28,033 bases of DNA. Source: Bacteroidales bacterium UBA1205 (GTDB taxonomy: Bacteria; Bacteroidota; Bacteroidia; Bacteroidales; WCHB1-69). Positions 14,030-23,257 of this stretch are shown here, one piece after another. Below the pieces are notes generated by a model. The model saw only the letters and a list, made by a program, of their open reading frames with translations. It was not told the origin of the DNA and ran no database searches. The position numbers and the translations under genes are program-made. Location: the NCBI GenBank assembly GCA_002309615.1, contig DBXT01000044.1, positions 51,495 through 79,527 of the forward strand. Reading direction: 5' to 3'. Position 1 is the stretch's first letter. Every line of letters starts with the position of its first letter.

Positions 14030-14944
14030 TTATGCGTTTTTCATTAATTGTATAAAACAATCTTCTATGGTAGGTTTCACCAATTTGCTTTCGTTGATGG
14101 TTATATCGCTTTGGTTGATATAATTCAATAGATCAACAGACTCTTCGGGGTGATTAAGCACTACGTTCACACATTGTCCGCTGGCATATACGTCTTCTAC
14201 CGAATAATTGTCCATATATTGCAACAAACGATAAATATCGGGAGTTTGTATGGAAAACAAATAGCCTTTAAAAGCGGATTTAATATTATCAGGGGTGTCG
14301 CAGCCGAGTATTCTCCCGTTTTGAATAAGGGCAATACGATTGCACAAGGTGGCTTCGTCCATGTAAGAAGTAGAAACAAAGACGGTGATATTTTCTTTTT
14401 TTAACTGTTTTAATATTTCCCACAATTCCTTACGGCTTACGGGGTCCACACCGGTGGTGGGCTCATCCAAAAACAATATTCTCGGCTTATGCACCAAAGC
14501 ACAACACAATGCCAATTTTTGTTTCATTCCGCCGGAAAGGGCTGCGGCTTTCCTGTTTTTAAAAGGCAATAATTGCTCCCATATAGGGCGTATCAATTCA
14601 TAATTATCTTCTATGGTTTCTCCGTACAGCGTGGCAAAAAATTCCAGATTCTCCATACAACTTAAATCCCCATATAACGAAAATTGTCCGGGGAGATAAC
14701 CCAATATTTTGCGTATTTTTCTATAATCCTGCAATAAATCCAAGCCTGCTATTTCGGCACGGCCGCTGTCGGGATTGAGCAAAGTGACCAATAGATTGAA
14801 AAGCGTTGATTTTCCGGCTCCGTCCGGACCTATCAATCCAAACAACTCACCTTTTTCCACCGATAAAGACACATTGTCCAATGCCTTTACCCTGCCGAAA
14901 GATTTACTTAGATTTTTTATGTCTATTTCTTTTCTTTTTTCCAT
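14030..14944 (-). CDS. ABC-2-type exporter ATP-binding protein (YbhF-like)
   Basis: 304 aa from the ATG at 14942-14944. ABC ATPase motifs: Walker A GPDGAGKST (39-47), Q-loop Q87, signature LSGGMKQKL (136-144), Walker B ILFLDE (156-161), D-loop GVDP. The switch (H-loop) position reads STSYMDEA with Ser193 where most families have His; the related first domain of YhiH/YbhF-type ATPases also deviates here. The start overlaps the end of the HlyD-type gene by 41 nt, so the two form an operon that should build a tripartite drug or lipid exporter. The ABC-2 permease genes that normally follow are missing: the next gene on this strand is an outer-membrane barrel after 137 nt. Confidence 0.88.
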   Translation of the reverse strand: MEKRKEIDIKNLSKSFGRVKALDNVSLSVEKGELFGLIGPDGAGKSTLFNLLVTLLNPDSGRAEIAGLDLLQDYRKIRKILGYLPGQFSLYGDLSCMENLEFFATLYGETIEDNYELIRPIWEQLLPFKNRKAAALSGGMKQKLALCCALVHKPRILFLDEPTTGVDPVSRKELWEILKQLKKENITVFVSTSYMDEATLCNRIALIQNGRILGCDTPDNIKSAFKGYLFSIQTPDIYRLLQYMDNYSVEDVYASGQCVNVVLNHPEESVDLLNYINQSDITINESKLVKPTIEDCFIQLMKNA

Positions 14945-15854
14945 CGTCAGTGGCTTTGAATTTAGCCTCACCGGGCATGCCTATTTTAATGCTACCATCA
15001 TTTTTTACCGTTATTTTTATTGCATACACCAAATTTACTCTTTCATCTTTGGTCTGTATCATTTTGGGAGTAAATTCCGATTGGTCCGATATCCAAATGA
15101 TATCACCCGTATATTGCTTTAAATCTTTTTTGCCCTTATCTATTCTTACGGTACAAGTATCGCCCAAATGAATGTCTGCCAATTGCTTTTCACTTACAAA
15201 CACCTTTAAGGTCATCTCATCCAAATCGGCCATTTTGGCTATAGGATAGCCTTTACCGACGAGCTCATATTGATTGACATATTTACACAACAATGTGCCC
15301 GATATAGGACTTACTATATTGCATTTGGCTATAGCGGTGTTCAATTGTCGGAGCTGCACATACATTTGAGACGCCTGTGCCACCAAAGCCTGCAATTGGG
15401 CTGATTGCTTATCTTGCCAAGCAGCTATGGTGTCTATTAAATGCTGTTTTAAAACCTTACATGTTTCCACACTATCGGTCAGCGACTGATTATCTCGAGC
15501 TTTTTCGGTGATGACAGACAACAGTTGCTCCACCGCCACCAAACTGTCTTGCCATTCTTTGTATTTTTTGGGAATAATGCTGTATTGTGCCCAAAAAGCA
15601 TTCATTTGCGATTCCAATTGCTCCCGTTGCAACAATAATTGCGTGCTATCCACTGCCGCAATATAAGTGCCGGCAGGTATTTTTGAGCCTATGGCTACGC
15701 CAAAATCCAACAATTGACCTTCGGCTTGTGCCGAAATTAACAATTCGGAAGCCTCAAACGAACCATAAGCATCCGCCTTTTTTCTTCTTCCCGAACAGGC
15801 CGTAACCGCCAATATCAAAAATGTTATTAACGCGATATAATATACTTTCTTCAT
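14904..15854 (-). CDS. HlyD-family periplasmic adaptor lipoprotein
   Basis: 316 aa from the ATG at 15852-15854. A longer frame reaches 15983 but the chosen start opens a lipoprotein signal (MKKVYYIALITFLILAVTAC, lipobox VTAC, Cys20) and lies just after a -7 box. The mature protein has a split biotinyl/lipoyl half-motif (LLDFGVAIGSKIPAGTYIAAVD), a long helical hairpin (about 75-165, QLESQMNAFW to ASQMYVQLRQL), the second lipoyl half (NIVSPISGTLLCKYVNQYELVGKG) and a barrel domain (KVFVSEKQLADIHLGD). It bridges inner-membrane exporter and outer-membrane channel. It is co-transcribed with the ATPase gene that overlaps its end; no TolC-like gene is in the window. Confidence 0.88.
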   Translation of the reverse strand: MKKVYYIALITFLILAVTACSGRRKKADAYGSFEASELLISAQAEGQLLDFGVAIGSKIPAGTYIAAVDSTQLLLQREQLESQMNAFWAQYSIIPKKYKEWQDSLVAVEQLLSVITEKARDNQSLTDSVETCKVLKQHLIDTIAAWQDKQSAQLQALVAQASQMYVQLRQLNTAIAKCNIVSPISGTLLCKYVNQYELVGKGYPIAKMADLDEMTLKVFVSEKQLADIHLGDTCTVRIDKGKKDLKQYTGDIIWISDQSEFTPKMIQTKDERVNLVYAIKITVKNDGSIKIGMPGEAKFKATDDGKKKRNRHKKSK

Positions 15855-15878
15855 ATTATTCCTTATTATAATAAATTG

Positions 15879-15886
15879 CAAAGATA
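15879..15886 (-). promoter_or_regulatory. -7 promoter box for the exporter operon
   Basis: Minus strand TATCTTTG, 24 nt ahead of the start at 15854. It supports that start over the longer frame. Confidence 0.5.
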
Positions 15887-15991
15887 CTAAAAATAAATGT
15901 ACAAAAACCTTTATTTCCCCTTTTTTAAGAAAAGACAAAAGAAAATTTCGGAAATACAGAAAGACATCATCAAGCTTTGACAATGAAAAAA

Positions 15992-17068
15992 CTACGCCAC
16001 TTTGGCTTTAGGGTCAAGAAAACCGTAGATGATATCCACCAAAATATTAATCACTACCAATATTACTGAAATATACAACAAACTTCCCATTACTACGGGA
16101 AAATCGTATTTTTCCAAACCATTGACTATGACCACACCTACCCCCTTGTAATCAAACACATATTCTACAAACACCGCACCGGCCATCATACCTGCCAACC
16201 ATCCGGAGATGGCTGTTACTACAGGGTTAAGGGCATTTTTGATAACATGCGATTTTATCACATGCCAAAAACTCAAACCTTTGGCTTTGGCGGTACGCAC
16301 ATAGTCTTGGGACAGCACTTCCAACACGGAATTTCGCATCAGTTCGGTTACCGTGGCCAAAGGACGTATGCCCAAGGTAACGGCAGGCAATATCAAATTT
16401 TTTAAATCCATATATTCTCCGTCCCCGAAATCGCTCACCGTATACAAGCTGCCAAACATGTTCAAGCCTGTGATATCGGCTAACAAAAAAGCAAACACCC
16501 ATGCAAACAATATGGCGGCAAAAAACGACGGCAATGCCATACCCATTACCGAACCGACCAATGCCGCCCTGTCGAACCAAGTGTTTTTCCATATTGCACA
16601 AAGGGTTCCCAATATCAAACCGACTATGATGGCGAAAAATATGGCGATAACAGCCAAAAGTGCCGTTTTGGGAAATGCTTCGTTGAGAATTTCCATCACC
16701 GGACGCTTGCTTTGATAGGAACGTCCCATGTAAGGTTTTTTGGCGACCAGCACCGCCTGTTTGCCCGCAGGACACAACACCACTGCCTCATATTTTGCAG
16801 TATCCATATAAAAAACACTTTGCGAACAGGTGCTGTGTAAAGATATCGGCAGAATGTCATTAATATAATTTACATATCTGACTCCCAATGGCAAATCCAA
16901 GCCCATTTCTTTTCTTACCGCTTCTTCGCTTGCCACATCGGAGCGTTGTCCCATGGTCATTACCGCACTGTCGCCCGGCAACACCGAAAACAATAGAAAA
17001 ATTACGGTAATCACTCCCAGCATTACCAACACACCATAAGCCGTTCTTTTGAGTATAAACTTTATCAT
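15992..17068 (-). CDS. OppB/DppB-type ABC transporter permease
   Basis: 358 aa. An N-terminal segment MIKFILKRTAYGVLVMLGVITVIFLLFSVLPGDSA is typical of peptide/nickel permeases, followed by an extracytoplasmic stretch (about 35-125) and five more membrane segments. The cytoplasmic EAA loop is at residues 242-275 (ELMRNSVLEVLSQDYVRTAKAKG, then HVIKNALNPVV). It imports oligopeptides or similar substrates with a second permease, two ATPases and a binding protein, none of which are in this window. It starts directly after the polyprenyl synthase stop, so it is probably co-transcribed with that gene. Confidence 0.9.
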   Translation of the reverse strand: MIKFILKRTAYGVLVMLGVITVIFLLFSVLPGDSAVMTMGQRSDVASEEAVRKEMGLDLPLGVRYVNYINDILPISLHSTCSQSVFYMDTAKYEAVVLCPAGKQAVLVAKKPYMGRSYQSKRPVMEILNEAFPKTALLAVIAIFFAIIVGLILGTLCAIWKNTWFDRAALVGSVMGMALPSFFAAILFAWVFAFLLADITGLNMFGSLYTVSDFGDGEYMDLKNLILPAVTLGIRPLATVTELMRNSVLEVLSQDYVRTAKAKGLSFWHVIKSHVIKNALNPVVTAISGWLAGMMAGAVFVEYVFDYKGVGVVIVNGLEKYDFPVVMGSLLYISVILVVINILVDIIYGFLDPKAKVA

Positions 17069-18040
17069 CTATTGCTTAACGGTTTGTATTACATAATCCA
17101 TTATGCCTTGTATGGCGGTAATATAGACTGAGGGCGTGCATTGACTCAAAAAATCCTCCACTTGCTGCCGAAAACGCAAAACGGCCTGCATGGTATAATC
17201 CAATCCTCCGTATGCGGTTACAAGGCTGCAAATGGCTTGCACTTCTTCTTGTGTTCCTTGGTGGTGCATATATAAATGCAACAATTCCTCTTGTCGGGCG
17301 GAACTGCAATGTTGCAATGCCGACAACAAAGGAAAGGTGATTTTGTGTTCTAAAATATCTTTGTAGTTATCTTTTTTTTGTCGGTGAGAAAAATAATCCG
17401 ACATATCATCACACATTTGGAACAGCATGCCGAAATCCATACCGGCCTTTGCCCATTGCCGGACATCGGCAGAAGAACCTGCGTTTGCCGATTGGGCTCC
17501 GGCTTCAAAACAAGCAGAAAACAACAGGGCTGTTTTGTATTGTATGATTTCAAAATAGTCGTTTTCTTCCATAGTAATATTCCCTTTGTGTTTCAATTGC
17601 AACAATTCCCCTTCGGCCATTTTGCGGGCCACCCTTGCCGACAATTGTACAAAATAGGCATTGGAGGCTATTGTTTCCATACATTGCGCCAAAATATAAT
17701 CGCCCAACAACACTGCTATTTGATTGCCATAGCTTGCATTAACGGAAGGATTTCCCCGCCGCAATACACCGTTGTCTATTACATCATCATGAATAATGGA
17801 AGATACATGCATCATTTCCACCATCATTGCCGAACGGTAGGTATCGGCGGTAATACCACCGTTGGCCGCTGCCGCCAACAGCGTGATTAACGGCCTTAAC
17901 TGCTTGCCCGACCTTGCCTCTATTTCCGACAAAAAAGGCTGCAAACGTTTATCGGCATGCAATACCATAATAGATTGATATCGCTGCTTGAATTCCCGCA
18001 TTGACGGTTCTACAAGTTTGTATACCGATAGTAATTCCAT
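17069..18040 (-). CDS. Polyprenyl (octaprenyl-type) diphosphate synthase
   Basis: 323 aa trans-prenyltransferase. GKQLRP at residues 45-50, first Asp-rich motif HDDVIDN at 84-90 (D85, D86, D89) followed by LRRG, and second Asp-rich motif CDDMSDYF with D211, D212 and D215. It condenses isopentenyl diphosphate onto allylic primers to make the long chain of menaquinone or a related polyprenoid; chain length cannot be read here. A GKxxxLPLL-type element is replaced by EHKITFPLLSAL. Located between a small membrane protein (12 nt) and the OppB-type permease (no gap), in one minus-strand run with surE and the helicase. Confidence 0.9.
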   Translation of the reverse strand: MELLSVYKLVEPSMREFKQRYQSIMVLHADKRLQPFLSEIEARSGKQLRPLITLLAAAANGGITADTYRSAMMVEMMHVSSIIHDDVIDNGVLRRGNPSVNASYGNQIAVLLGDYILAQCMETIASNAYFVQLSARVARKMAEGELLQLKHKGNITMEENDYFEIIQYKTALLFSACFEAGAQSANAGSSADVRQWAKAGMDFGMLFQMCDDMSDYFSHRQKKDNYKDILEHKITFPLLSALQHCSSARQEELLHLYMHHQGTQEEVQAICSLVTAYGGLDYTMQAVLRFRQQVEDFLSQCTPSVYITAIQGIMDYVIQTVKQ

Positions 18041-18052
18041 ATTTTGCTTTTT

Positions 18053-18346
18053 TTATGATAAAAATTTCATGTAATACACAAAATATACCATGGCCAATAT
18101 GAATGTGGACAACAACATACCCCTGCCCGTTTTGTCTAAATTTAATTTTACAAGATAATATCTTAAAATAAGCAGGTTAGGAAACAAAGCCACTAAAATG
18201 ATGGTACCTGTTTTTAATACCGGTTCGGTGGCATTTTGCGGCATTAGAGCCAATGAAACAGCATATAGTATGCCGTATAATATTGCAGGAATTACTAATC
18301 CCAACAACATACCGAACCAGATTGCGTCTTTTTTAAATATATTCAT
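18053..18346 (-). CDS. Small membrane protein, three predicted TM segments
   Basis: 97 aa. Hydrophobic segments at about residues 11-33, 44-64 and 77-95; short basic loops (RYYLVKLNLDKTGRG). It lies 7 nt after surE and 12 nt before the polyprenyl synthase, so is surely part of that transcript. I recognise no named family; similar small proteins sit beside surE in other Bacteroidales by my recollection, which is not checked here. Confidence 0.7.
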   Translation of the reverse strand: MNIFKKDAIWFGMLLGLVIPAILYGILYAVSLALMPQNATEPVLKTGTIILVALFPNLLILRYYLVKLNLDKTGRGMLLSTFILAMVYFVYYMKFLS

Positions 18347-18353
18347 GGTTGTA

Positions 18354-19139
18354 TTATTTTTTCAATTTCCATTGTTTCAATTCTTCTATGGTTTCATGCG
18401 CCGTAAGGTCCGATTTGATAGGTGTTACGGATACATAATTGTGCGTTACCGCCCATTGATCGGTATCTCTTCCTTTATCGGCTTTGTACATATCTCCTTC
18501 CATCCAAAAATAGGGACGACCCATAGGGTCTTTTCTTTCGTGCATATCTTCTATCCAATAATTGTTGGCTTGGCGGGTGATTTTATATCCTTTTATATCA
18601 CTCATAGGAACAGCGGGAACATTCACGTTCAGGCAAACATACTCGGGCAATTTTTTTGCCAACAATTGCGGGATTAATGTTTTTGCCACCTCCAATGCGG
18701 CATTGCAATCGGCGGGGGAGGAATAATTCACCACCGAAAAAGCCACCGCCTTAAGTCCGTTGATACAACCTTCCATTGCCGCAGCCACTGTGCCGGAATA
18801 ATGGGTACTGGTGGAAGTGTTGGCCCCTTGATTGATGCCCGACACTAAAAGGTCGATTTTTTCATTTTTAAGCAAATGACGCTGGGCCATTTTTACACAA
18901 TCCACAGGGGTGCCGTTGCAACGATATATTTCCACACCGGCGTCTTGGTATATTCTTCTTATGCGTAAGGGGGTGTTGAAGGTAATGGCATGACTCATGC
19001 CCGAACGCCCTACTGCCGGTGCCACCATCACCACTCTGCCAAATTCTTTTACCACTTCCAACAAAGCTCTTATGCCTTTGGCGTCCACACCATCGTCATT
19101 GGTGAGTAGTATTAATGGTTGTTTGTTTTTCTTTTTCAT
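18354..19139 (-). CDS. surE: 5'/3'-nucleotidase SurE
   Basis: 261 aa, normal length. Metal-binding TNDDG at residues 13-17 (D15, D16), nucleotide site around GRSGMSHAITF, the SGINQGANTSTSTHYSGTVAAAMEG-type active-site loop centred on residue 110 (key N, S, T, Y, S), and the LNVNVP segment. It removes phosphate from nucleoside 5' and 3' monophosphates and is linked to stationary-phase survival. The start overlaps the helicase stop by 4 nt (ATGA), and the small membrane protein gene follows 7 nt later. Confidence 0.95.
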   Translation of the reverse strand: MKKKNKQPLILLTNDDGVDAKGIRALLEVVKEFGRVVMVAPAVGRSGMSHAITFNTPLRIRRIYQDAGVEIYRCNGTPVDCVKMAQRHLLKNEKIDLLVSGINQGANTSTSTHYSGTVAAAMEGCINGLKAVAFSVVNYSSPADCNAALEVAKTLIPQLLAKKLPEYVCLNVNVPAVPMSDIKGYKITRQANNYWIEDMHERKDPMGRPYFWMEGDMYKADKGRDTDQWAVTHNYVSVTPIKSDLTAHETIEELKQWKLKK

Positions 19140-21466
19140 TCTTCTATTATTTGTCGTATTTTGGCAAATTGGTATAACAATACCTTTTGTCCTGATTTTT
19201 CAAAATCCACTTTTACCCTGTCGGCATTTATTTCCACTATCACACCTTTGCCGAATGTAGAATGATATACTTTCATGCCTGTTCGGGAATCGGCGGCGGT
19301 AAGTAATGTTTGGGCAAGATGGAGATTATTATCCTCTTGTGCAACATTTTTAGGAGTGTTGTATACCGGCATTTGCCTAATCACTTGACGAAAAACAGGT
19401 TTGGAAGTACTATGGAAAGCGGTGTTGTTTTTGATGGGTTTATAATAATAATCCCGTTTCTCTTCTTTAGACTCCTGCTTTACTTGTGTGTTCAATACTT
19501 GCGGATCTATTTCATCCAAGAAAGTGCTGGGATCGCAGAAATCGGCACTTCCGTATCTCATTCTGCACTGAGCATGACTGATGCATAAATGTTCTTTAGC
19601 ACGGGTGATGGCAACATAAAACAAACGTCTTTCCTCCTCCAAATCACAGGCATCGCTTAACAACATATGCGGTAAAAGACCTTCTTCCACACCGACTATA
19701 AACACGCAAGGAAACTCCAATCCCTTGGTAGCATGTATGGTCATTAACTTCACCTTGTCGCTGTCGGGTTCATCATCTTTGTCGGAATCGGAATAAAGCG
19801 AAGCTTCGTTAAGGAACAAATCCAAAGAGGGGAATTTATCTTGCAAATCTTCTCCTGTTTCCATGTCTATACGCGTATCGGCAGGACGCTCTACAAAATT
19901 TTGTAAGGCGTTCAACAATTCCTGCATGTTGTCATAACGCTCTTTTTCTTCTGCCTGCAATTTTAAATCCTGCTCTATGCCGCTTGTTTGTATTATGTAT
20001 TTTCCCAATTGATAGGCATCTAATGTTTGCAATTGAGCGTGATAACTTTTTATTTTGTTAACGAACATATCCAATGCATTGATGGTGCGCCCGCTAAGAT
20101 TTAACCCGTATAAAATGGGATTTTCCACCACTTCCCACATGCTCACACCTTTTTCCGCTGCATATGTTATCACTTTGTCCATAGTGGTAGTACCTATGCC
20201 TCTTGTCGGATAATTAATAATTCTTCTTAAAGCTTCTTCGTCTTTGAAATTTACCGACAAGCGAAAATAGGCCATGATGTCTTTTATTTCTTTACGATTG
20301 TAAAACGAAAGACCGCCATATATTCTATAGGGTATGCCCATGCGGAGGAAAGCTTCCTCAAAATTTCGCGATTGGGAATTAACGCGGTACATCACTACAA
20401 AATCTTCATTTTTATAGCCGTACACCTGCTTCATTTCCAATATCTTTTTTGATACATACAGGGCCTCTTCCAAATCGGTGGAGAGCTGTGTTAGCTGTAT
20501 TTTATCTCCGCTATTGTTTGATGTCCATATCAACTTGGGAATTTGATGTTTGTTATGAGCTATCACGCTATTGGCCGCTGTTATGATATTCTTGGTGGAA
20601 CGATAGTTTTGTTCCAATTTATAAATTTTGCATTCCGGATAATCTTTTTGAAAACCGAGAATATTGCTGATATTGGCACCTCGGAAAGAATATATGCTTT
20701 GCGCATCGTCACCTACTACGCAAATGTTTTCGTATGCCGCTGCCAACGATTGGATGATTTTATATTGTACCAAACTTGTATCTTGGTATTCATCTACCAA
20801 TATATAGCGAAATTTATGCTGATATTTTAACAGCAAATCCGGAAATTTCCACAATAAGACATACATATTGACAAGCAAATCGTCAAAGTCCATGGCGTCA
20901 GACCTTTTTAATTTGTTTTGATACAAACTATATATTCTACCCAATTCCGGCATGCGTTTAATTTTGTCTTCTTCGGCTCTTATCGGGCTTTTACAATAAT
21001 CTTCCGGCGTTATGAGTTGTGTTTTGGCTTTGGAAATAGCAGACAACACATTGGACGGCTTGTATGTTTGTGTGTCTAAATTGTTTTCTTTCAGTATTAT
21101 TTTTATTAAATTCTTACAATCATCGGTATCGTAGATGGTGAAATTGGAAGTAAACCCCAAATATTCGGCTTCTATGTGGAGCACCTTGCTGAATATGGAA
21201 TGAAATGTGCCCATCCATACATAACGTCCTTTACCGCTTCCCAACAATTGGATTATTCTGTCTTTCATTTCTTGGGCAGCTTTATTGGTAAAGGTAAGTG
21301 CCAGTATATTAAAAGGACTGATTCCTTGCTCTATCATATAAGCAATACGATAGGTAAGCACCCGTGTTTTCCCTGAACCCGCTCCGGCTATCACCATGCA
21401 AGGACCCTCTATATCCACCACTGCCTTACGCTGTGCTTCGTTTAATTGTGATAATATGTCTTCCAA
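19136..21466 (-). CDS. pcrA: UvrD/PcrA-type SF1 DNA helicase
   Basis: 776 aa, full length. Motif I AGAGSGKT (27-34), Ia LTFTNKAAQEM (57-67), motif II VDEYQDTS (224-231), motif III VGDDAQSIYSFRGA (251-264), QNYRS near 285, and the C-terminal VI motif EERRLFYVAITRA. The end carries the PcrA-type tudor-like domain with VYHSTFGKGVIVEI. A 3'-5' helicase acting in nucleotide-excision and mismatch repair and in clearing RecA and RNA polymerase. It is the first gene of a run reaching at least to the OppB-type permease, with a -7 box 59 nt upstream. Confidence 0.95.
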   Translation of the reverse strand: MEDILSQLNEAQRKAVVDIEGPCMVIAGAGSGKTRVLTYRIAYMIEQGISPFNILALTFTNKAAQEMKDRIIQLLGSGKGRYVWMGTFHSIFSKVLHIEAEYLGFTSNFTIYDTDDCKNLIKIILKENNLDTQTYKPSNVLSAISKAKTQLITPEDYCKSPIRAEEDKIKRMPELGRIYSLYQNKLKRSDAMDFDDLLVNMYVLLWKFPDLLLKYQHKFRYILVDEYQDTSLVQYKIIQSLAAAYENICVVGDDAQSIYSFRGANISNILGFQKDYPECKIYKLEQNYRSTKNIITAANSVIAHNKHQIPKLIWTSNNSGDKIQLTQLSTDLEEALYVSKKILEMKQVYGYKNEDFVVMYRVNSQSRNFEEAFLRMGIPYRIYGGLSFYNRKEIKDIMAYFRLSVNFKDEEALRRIINYPTRGIGTTTMDKVITYAAEKGVSMWEVVENPILYGLNLSGRTINALDMFVNKIKSYHAQLQTLDAYQLGKYIIQTSGIEQDLKLQAEEKERYDNMQELLNALQNFVERPADTRIDMETGEDLQDKFPSLDLFLNEASLYSDSDKDDEPDSDKVKLMTIHATKGLEFPCVFIVGVEEGLLPHMLLSDACDLEEERRLFYVAITRAKEHLCISHAQCRMRYGSADFCDPSTFLDEIDPQVLNTQVKQESKEEKRDYYYKPIKNNTAFHSTSKPVFRQVIRQMPVYNTPKNVAQEDNNLHLAQTLLTAADSRTGMKVYHSTFGKGVIVEINADRVKVDFEKSGQKVLLYQFAKIRQIIEE

Positions 21467-21807
21467 CTATTTTTATTCGTATTTGATTGTTAATAAATGC
21501 AGTATCTTTCCGCCTATCATTTTGCAAAGATAACATTTTTTTTGGAGCCCTTTTGTTTTCACCGCCTATTTTATTCCGCTTTTTTGCCGAATTGTTCGTG
21601 ACATACCGCTCTGAGGCCTTTACCCGTTTTTTTATGCTTTTGCATTTGTTAATTAAAATAGGATAAAAAAATAAAACGAATAATCCTGAAAATGAATTTG
21701 TTTGCCACTTTTAACCAATGAAAAGTAAAGGGCTGTACAAGCACACCATCCTTAGGAAAAACTATTCGCCTGCAGCAAACATCCGGTTAGTAAATAGCAA
21801 TAAGACT
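21467..21807. other. Intergenic region upstream of pcrA
   Basis: 341 bp between the Smr-type gene's stop and the helicase start. It holds the -7 box at 21525-21532 and little else: no ORF with protein character, no RNA gene and no clear terminator for the Smr-type gene. Confidence 0.5.
21525..21532 (-). promoter_or_regulatory. -7 promoter box for the pcrA-surE run
   Basis: Minus strand TATCTTTG, 59 nt ahead of the helicase start; no TTTG at the standard distance. Confidence 0.45.
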
Positions 21808-22893
21808 TTATTCTTTCTCGCACTTATTGCCTATTAAAACCTCTGTAGCTCCGCAACCGTATTTTTGCATAGAAGCGTTAAAATAGTGTATGTTTTTATA
21901 TTGTTGTAATATTTTTATCAATTCCTGCTTGAGCGTTCCGTTACCTACTCCATGAATAAATATCACCTTTTTATAGTGGTTCAGTATGGCGTTTTCCATT
22001 ATCTCCACTATCTTTTGCTTTTGAATTTCCAATATTTGCGATACACTATATTGACTATGGTCTTCTACAAGCGATTCTATATGTAAATCCACTTCCGCTT
22101 CTTTTTGTGCTGTTTGATAAGTATCCACAGGTGACAATTCTTTCTTAACGGAAGGCTGCATGCCTGCCATAAGCAAAGTATCGTCTTTTTTCCATGTGTT
22201 TTGCAGCATATCTTTCATGGGCTCCCCTAAATGTATCAATACCGATTTTTCTTCTAAAAAATTGCATGCCGAAAACGATTCCTTTTTCATGAACCGTAAT
22301 ATTTTCACCTTGAATTCTTGATGCATGGGCATACAAACGGCTGTATCGTTTTCTTTCATAAACAACACCTGCACATAACCATGCAACCATTGTTCTATTT
22401 CGTCTCTGGTGATGGTTTGAATCAACACCTTGCTATAAGGAGCTACATTCCCGTAATCTATATTGTTGTACTCTCCGTCTTGAGATGATAAGACAAACGA
22501 ATATAATATTTCGTAAGCGGTGTAATTGATTAGATATATATCTATGTCATCCTTTAACAACCACACTTGGTCGTGCGGGATATAAGCCAAATAAATGCCC
22601 TTTTGTTTGTTTTGCAGCGAAGACAATTGCTGTAATTTGGACTCACGGCTGAATGTTTCTTCTTCCTTGTCTTCTTTCTCCGACACCGTCTCCACATTGA
22701 AATCTCGGTTAAATACCGAAGCTTTTATATCGTCTGTTTGGGCAGGCAATATTTCATTGGTGGGCATGGGGATGTCAAAACCGTCTTCCATGGCAATTTC
22801 CACCATAGTGGGAGAGAGTATTTTTTTTATTACTCCTCCGCCTACTTCATTCAAAAATTTTACTTTGTCTCCTACTTTGTATTTCATATCCAA
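21808..22893 (-). CDS. DUF2027 protein with C-terminal Smr domain
   Basis: 361 aa. The N-terminal part (KYKVGDKVKFLNEVGGGVIKKI) is a small barrel found in the Bacteroidota DUF2027 family, the middle is a beta-rich domain (about 95-240), and the C-terminus is a Smr domain: VDLHI at 268-272 and HGVGNGTL from 314, ending in YGCGATEVLIG. Smr domains nick or bind structured DNA or RNA, as in MutS2. The MutS part is absent, so this is a distinct family and not a truncated MutS2. Monocistronic, with its own promoter box and a leader of over 100 nt. Confidence 0.88.
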   Translation of the reverse strand: MDMKYKVGDKVKFLNEVGGGVIKKILSPTMVEIAMEDGFDIPMPTNEILPAQTDDIKASVFNRDFNVETVSEKEDKEEETFSRESKLQQLSSLQNKQKGIYLAYIPHDQVWLLKDDIDIYLINYTAYEILYSFVLSSQDGEYNNIDYGNVAPYSKVLIQTITRDEIEQWLHGYVQVLFMKENDTAVCMPMHQEFKVKILRFMKKESFSACNFLEEKSVLIHLGEPMKDMLQNTWKKDDTLLMAGMQPSVKKELSPVDTYQTAQKEAEVDLHIESLVEDHSQYSVSQILEIQKQKIVEIMENAILNHYKKVIFIHGVGNGTLKQELIKILQQYKNIHYFNASMQKYGCGATEVLIGNKCEKE

Positions 22894-22964
22894 TCCTTAT
22901 ATAATAAAAACAACGACAAAATACCAATAAATATTGTATTTCGAAATAATTTCCCGAAACGTAT

Positions 22965-22999
22965 AACGACAAAAAAGCCGCAACCGCCTTTTTATCGTT
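22965..22999 (-). promoter_or_regulatory. Leader hairpin of the DUF2027-Smr gene
   Basis: On the minus strand AACGATAAAAAG pairs with CTTTTTTGTCGTT around a GCGG-rich loop. It sits between the promoter box and the start codon, so would be in the 5' leader RNA. It could attenuate or stabilise the message; nothing shows a ligand. Confidence 0.3.
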
Positions 23000-23020
23000 G
23001 TAAACCCATGCTTTAGTTTG

Positions 23021-23028
23021 CAAAAGTA
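23021..23028 (-). promoter_or_regulatory. -7 promoter box for the DUF2027-Smr gene
   Basis: Minus strand TACTTTTG, 128 nt ahead of the start. Confidence 0.4.
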
Positions 23029-23215
23029 CTATATTTAATTACAAAACATCGTCAATTCTTTTTATTTTTAGGATTTGATCAAAATAAAATTCATCCGTAT
23101 TTGCGGCTTTCTGTATGGAATTAAAAACATTTCTGTTGTAAATCATTATTTTAATTGTAATTTTTCGGAATTATTTTAAATTTTTTATTTTTACCAAACA
23201 TTTTGCTAATCTTGC

Positions 23216-23223
23216 TATTTTTG
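23216..23223 (+). promoter_or_regulatory. -7 promoter box for the ferredoxin gene
   Basis: Plus strand TATTTTTG, 34 nt ahead of the ATG; no TTTG at 19-21 nt. Confidence 0.5.
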
Positions 23224-23257
23224 CAGAAAATTTTAAATCTAAAAATAAATAAAAGAT

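Larger units (their letters stand above)
22894..23257. other. Divergent promoter region, DUF2027-Smr and ferredoxin genes
   Basis: 364 bp with two -7 boxes facing outward: TACTTTTG on minus (23021-23028) and TATTTTTG on plus (23216-23223). The DUF2027-Smr leader contains a hairpin at 22965-22999. The rest is AT-rich without gene character. Confidence 0.55.

Noticed and set aside
15855..15983. Longer N-terminus of the HlyD-type protein
   Set aside because: It would place 43 residues before a clean lipoprotein signal and upstream of the promoter box.
21808..22893. Truncated MutS2
   Set aside because: The N-terminal part matches the DUF2027 family, which naturally ends with a Smr domain; nothing indicates loss of a MutS core.
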